A DNA stretch of 8,579 nucleotides, taken from Actinomycetes bacterium. GTDB lineage: Bacteria > Actinomycetota > Actinomycetes > Mycobacteriales > Micromonosporaceae. The position numbers and the translations under genes were made by a program. The notes under the pieces were generated by a model. It saw only the letters and a list, made by a program, of their open reading frames with translations, was not told the DNA's origin and ran no database searches. The stretch covers positions 1 to 8,579 of the forward strand of contig JAJYSW010000138.1 of the NCBI GenBank assembly GCA_021793335.1. The letters are read 5' to 3'. This document shows positions 7,460 to 8,579 of this stretch, piece after piece (the first letter of the stretch is position 1; each line of letters opens with the position of its first letter).

Positions 7460-7465
7460 TAAAAT
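7460..7465 (+). promoter_or_regulatory. candidate -10 element of the mini-CRISPR (creA-like)
   Basis: TAAAAT (5 of 6 to TATAAT) lies 15 nt after the small gene's stop. It would start transcription near 7472, just before the degenerate repeat begins at about 7475. The -35 region falls inside the last codons of the small gene (AGGAAA, 7437-7442, 17-bp spacer, 3 of 6 matches). Read-through from the small gene's promoter is an alternative. Confidence 0.35.
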
Positions 7466-7474
7466 AACCACCAT

Positions 7475-7503
7475 CACCACGCCCGCCCTGCGGGCATGAG
7501 CCC
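7475..7503 (+). repeat. degenerate type I-E CRISPR repeat (first repeat of mini-CRISPR)
   Basis: Aligned to the intact repeat at 7536-7564 with one 1-nt gap, about 17 of 29 columns agree, mostly in the 3' half. The hairpin is kept: GCCCGC (7481-7486), loop CCT, GCGGGC (7490-7495). Compared with the intact stem CCCCGC/GCGGGG, the outermost pair has changed from C:G to G:C on both sides, a compensatory change. The 3' handle ATGAGCCC (7496-7503) agrees with ATGGTGCC at 5 of 8 positions. The first 5-6 nt of the repeat are lost. Confidence 0.65.
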
Positions 7504-7556
7504 ATGTTTTATTAACGGCTCCCTGATGTCAATCAGTGCTCCCCGCCACCGCGGGG
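7496..7556 (+). ncRNA. predicted mature CreA-like crRNA, 61 nt
   Basis: If Cas6e cuts after the 3' base of each repeat stem, as in other I-E systems, the product is the 8-nt handle ATGAGCCC (7496-7503), the 32-nt guide (7504-7535) and 21 nt of the next repeat ending in the hairpin CCCCGC-CACC-GCGGGG (7541-7556). That is 61 nt, the canonical I-E crRNA size. The guide seed is ATGTTTTATTA; the rest of the guide has no full target that I can see in this window. Confidence 0.6.
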
Positions 7557-7564
7557 ATGGTGCC
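7536..7564 (+). repeat. conserved type I-E CRISPR repeat (second repeat of mini-CRISPR)
   Basis: 29 nt starting GTGCTCCCCGCC and ending GCGGGGATGGTGCC, matching the actinobacterial/enterobacterial I-E repeat class (GTGCTCCCCGC...GCGGGGAT...). Stem CCCCGC (7541-7546) pairs with GCGGGG (7551-7556) around the loop CACC. It is far better conserved than the first repeat, as would be needed to form the 3' hairpin of the guide RNA. Confidence 0.9.
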
Positions 7565-7566
7565 TC

Positions 7567-7621
7567 TTGCGCCGAGGTGGATTATTGTCTCTTATCGGGG
7601 CAATAGTCCACCTCGGTTGCG
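7567..7621 (+). repeat. 45-bp inverted repeat flanked by 5-bp direct repeats (possible tiny inserted element)
   Basis: CCGAGGTGGATTATTG (7572-7587) pairs with CAATAGTCCACCTCGG (7601-7616) over 16 bp, with a single G:T wobble and a 13-nt loop. The pair of arms is flanked directly on both sides by TTGCG (7567-7571 and 7617-7621), as a target-site duplication would be. Removing 7572-7616 and one TTGCG leaves the CRISPR repeat a few bases from the terminator hairpin. In RNA it would form a strong hairpin after the last repeat and could protect the 3' end. A regulator operator is another possibility. Confidence 0.6.
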
Positions 7622-7622
7622 G

Positions 7623-7649
7623 CCTCAACACTATTTGAGGTTTTTCTTG
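7623..7649 (+). terminator. intrinsic terminator of the mini-CRISPR transcript
   Basis: CCTCAA (7623-7628), loop CACTAT, TTGAGG (7635-7640), followed directly by TTTTTCTTG (7641-7649). The T-run lies only on the plus-strand side, so it ends plus-strand transcripts, matching the direction of the small gene and the mini-CRISPR. Confidence 0.75.
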
Positions 7650-7662
7650 TTTACCAAACGCT

Positions 7663-7685
7663 CCCGTTCCCCGACCGGAACCGGG
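7663..7685. other. GC-rich imperfect hairpin
   Basis: CCCGTTCC (7663-7670) pairs with GGAACCGGG (7677-7685) around CCGACC with one bulged base. No T-run is nearby on either strand. It may be a second element in the terminator region between the convergent transcription units. Nothing else is seen between 7650 and 7756 apart from the hairpin at 7727-7744. Confidence 0.3.
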
Positions 7686-7726
7686 AAGTCCCCACGGCGC
7701 GAGGCACGCGCAGCTGCCGCAGCACA

Positions 7727-7744
7727 CCGGCCACAGTGGGCCGG
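7727..7744 (-). terminator. hairpin after ubiX, possible terminator
   Basis: A perfect stem CCGGCC/GGCCGG with a 6-nt loop lies 12 nt after the ubiX stop codon (7759-7757). It has no U-tract, but such bare GC hairpins after stop codons are common in high-GC actinobacteria. Confidence 0.4.
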
Positions 7745-7756
7745 GTGCGTCCCCCC

Positions 7757-8344
7757 TTATCGCGGCCCGATGCCCTGCCACCGCTCGATCGGAATGTCCA
7801 GACCGAGCTGATCCAATGCCCGAGCGCAGGATTGGTGCACCACCTCTTCCAGGCTCGTGGGCCGCGTGTAGAAAGCCGGTGTCGGAGGGAAGACGACGGC
7901 GCCGTTCTCGGTCGCCTGCAACATCAGACGGATATGCCCCAAGTGCAGGGGATTCTCTCGGAACATCAGCACCAGCGGACGCCGCTCCTTCAACGTCACG
8001 CCCGCCGCGCGCAACAACAGGTTGTCCTCATAGCTGTGGGCGATGCCCGAAAGGGTCTTCACCGAACAGGGGGCGACGACCATGCCCCTGGTGCGGAACG
8101 AGCCGCTGGCGATGGCCGCGCCCAAATCTCCCAGCGAATAGCTCTCGGCGGCGAGCGCCTTGACCTCCCGAACACTGCTGTCGGTCTCATAAGCGATGGT
8201 GGTCGCCGCCGCCTTGCTCATCACCAGATGCGCGGGGACACCGGCCTCGGCGAGCTGCCGCAGCACGGTGATGCCGTATTGCGGTCCGCTCGCTCCGGTC
8301 ATCCCGATCACCACCGGGAGCGGCCCACCGGCAGTGCCGCTCAT
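7757..8344 (-). CDS. ubiX: UbiX/Pad1-type flavin prenyltransferase
   Basis: 195-residue flavoprotein that attaches a dimethylallyl group to reduced FMN, making the prenylated FMN cofactor used by UbiD-type decarboxylases. Family motifs: the N-terminal FMN-binding strand-loop VVIGMTGASGPQYG (11-24), APCSVKTLSGIAHSYEDNLL (91-110), then RAAGVTLKERRPLVLMFREN (112-131), PLHLGHIRLM (132-141) and VFPPTPAFYTRPTSLEEVV (151-169). Length is normal. The ATG at 8344 is chosen because it overlaps the stop of the upstream gene as ATGA and sits just before the conserved first strand; the frame is open to 8410, but only across the upstream gene. Next to a UbiD-like gene it probably belongs to a non-oxidative aromatic acid decarboxylase operon (vdcB/vdcC type). 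The arginine and glutamate residues of the KERR and FREN motifs fit the known active site. It has no visible link to the CRISPR genes. Confidence 0.93.
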   Translation of the reverse strand: MSGTAGGPLPVVIGMTGASGPQYGITVLRQLAEAGVPAHLVMSKAAATTIAYETDSSVREVKALAAESYSLGDLGAAIASGSFRTRGMVVAPCSVKTLSGIAHSYEDNLLLRAAGVTLKERRPLVLMFRENPLHLGHIRLMLQATENGAVVFPPTPAFYTRPTSLEEVVHQSCARALDQLGLDIPIERWQGIGPR

Positions 8345-8579
8345 GACCGGCCTCCGAAACCGTACTCGTCCCAGCGGTCGAGCACCCTCCGGCGGACGTC
8401 CTCGGGCCACGCGGTCTCGAAGTCGATGGCGGTCGGAATCGTCTCGGCCGGTCGCTCGACCGGGAACGTCGCGTCGAGCAGCAGCTTCGACCCGATCCTC
8501 TGATCGTGCTCTTCAGGGGTGAGGAAAGGCCACAGCTGCAACGCCGGGGTCCGATGGAACACGTGCACCCCCCGTGCGG
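8341..8579 (-). CDS. UbiD-family decarboxylase, C-terminal end only
   Basis: About 79 codons reach from the right edge of the window to a TGA at 8343-8341. The visible part includes VFHRTPALQLWPFLTPEEHD, then QRIGSKLLLDATFP, and ends in AWPEDVRRRVLDRWDEYGFG. The '(G)SKLL(I/L)DAT' strand, followed by a proline-rich stretch and a final 'P..V...V..RW.EYGF' helix, matches the C-terminus of UbiD-like hydroxyarylic acid decarboxylases, which use prenylated FMN made by UbiX. The 4-nt ATGA overlap with ubiX supports a shared operon and a joint function. The catalytic residues lie in the missing N-terminal part, so the substrate (4-hydroxybenzoate, vanillate or another phenolic acid) cannot be told. 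Confidence 0.75.
   Translation of the reverse strand, partial: ARGVHVFHRTPALQLWPFLTPEEHDQRIGSKLLLDATFPVERPAETIPTAIDFETAWPEDVRRRVLDRWDEYGFGGRS

Larger units (their letters stand above)
7475..7564 (+). CRISPR. two-repeat mini-CRISPR, creA-like antitoxin guide locus
   Basis: The unit is a degenerate repeat (7475-7503), a 32-nt spacer (7504-7535) and a well-conserved type I-E repeat (7536-7564). The 32-nt spacer and 29-nt repeat are exactly the I-E sizes. There is no AT-rich leader and no further repeat in the window, so it is not a normal adaptive array. The spacer has an 11-nt PAM-proximal match (one mismatch, at position 6) to the -10 region of the small gene 200 bp upstream. The layout (toxin gene followed by a mini-CRISPR on the same strand, beside the cas genes) is that of CreTA modules, first described in the type I-B locus of Haloarcula hispanica. 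An alternative is a regulator guide that represses the cas operon itself, because the target lies between divergent promoters. Confidence 0.75.

Noticed and set aside
7191..7505. A longer Cas3 starting at the ATG at 7505.
   Set aside because: The extra 105 residues show no Cas3 similarity, are cysteine-rich and unlike the rest, and run antisense across the small gene and its promoter. The GTG at 7190 has a proper Shine-Dalgarno and family-consistent start.
7481..7510. The hairpin GCCCGC-CCT-GCGGGC followed by GGGC-ATGA-GCCC and ATGTTTTATT as a terminator for the small gene.
   Set aside because: The T-rich part is broken and 10 nt from the first stem, and the same bases are better explained as the degenerate CRISPR repeat and the start of the spacer. 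Partial termination here is still possible.
7565..7596. A second spacer after the intact repeat, whose first ten bases (TCTTGCGCCG) match the small gene's leader on the minus strand (7328-7319) at 9 of 10.
   Set aside because: No repeat follows it, most of it lies inside the 45-bp inverted repeat that looks inserted, the mismatch is at position 7 (a read base) and the PAM-side bases are CTG. A chance match remains likely, though the site lies in the same leader and could be tested with the first.
7533..7781. An 82-codon minus-strand frame between ubiX and the mini-CRISPR, and a 91-codon plus-strand frame at 7536-7811.
   Set aside because: Both run through the CRISPR repeat, the palindrome and the terminator, have no ribosome binding site or recognisable family and overlap ubiX.

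Overview
The window comes from a high-GC bacterium, most likely an actinomycete. The coding regions are GC-rich, with long open shadow frames on the opposite strand. The Cas proteins are of the actinobacterial type I-E kind, and the CRISPR repeat is of the I-E class.

Positions 1-7190 (minus strand) hold a tightly packed type I-E effector operon in the order cas3 - cse1 (casA) - cse2 (casB) - cas7e (casC) - cas5e (casD) - cas6e (casE). Gaps are 1-2 nt or genes overlap by 4 nt, so they are almost certainly co-transcribed and translationally coupled. cas6e runs off the left edge; cas1 and cas2, if present, would lie outside the window. Cas3 is the HD nuclease-helicase. The other five form Cascade, the crRNA-guided DNA-binding complex.

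Positions 7191-7756 are an AT-richer intergenic region between cas3 and a ubiX gene, and the most interesting part. It reads on the plus strand as a compact module: a promoter (about 7266-7294); a 32-codon gene for a single-pass hydrophobic peptide (7347-7445); and a two-repeat mini-CRISPR (7475-7564). The mini-CRISPR has one degenerate repeat, one spacer of exactly 32 nt and one well-conserved repeat. An intrinsic terminator follows (7623-7649). The first 11 spacer nucleotides match the opposite strand of the small gene's -10 region at 10 of 11 positions. The only mismatch is at position 6, the base that type I-E Cascade flips out and does not read, and matching stops after position 11. This is the arrangement expected of a CreTA unit (CRISPR-regulated toxin-antitoxin): Cascade loaded with the CreA guide represses the toxin gene creT without cutting it, so loss of the cas genes would release the toxin. 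A 45-bp inverted repeat flanked by 5-bp direct repeats sits between the last CRISPR repeat and the terminator and looks like a small inserted element.

Positions 7757-8579 (minus strand) hold ubiX, a prenyl-FMN synthase, and the C-terminal end of a UbiD-like decarboxylase. They overlap by 4 nt and probably form an unrelated phenolic-acid decarboxylase operon converging on the mini-CRISPR unit.
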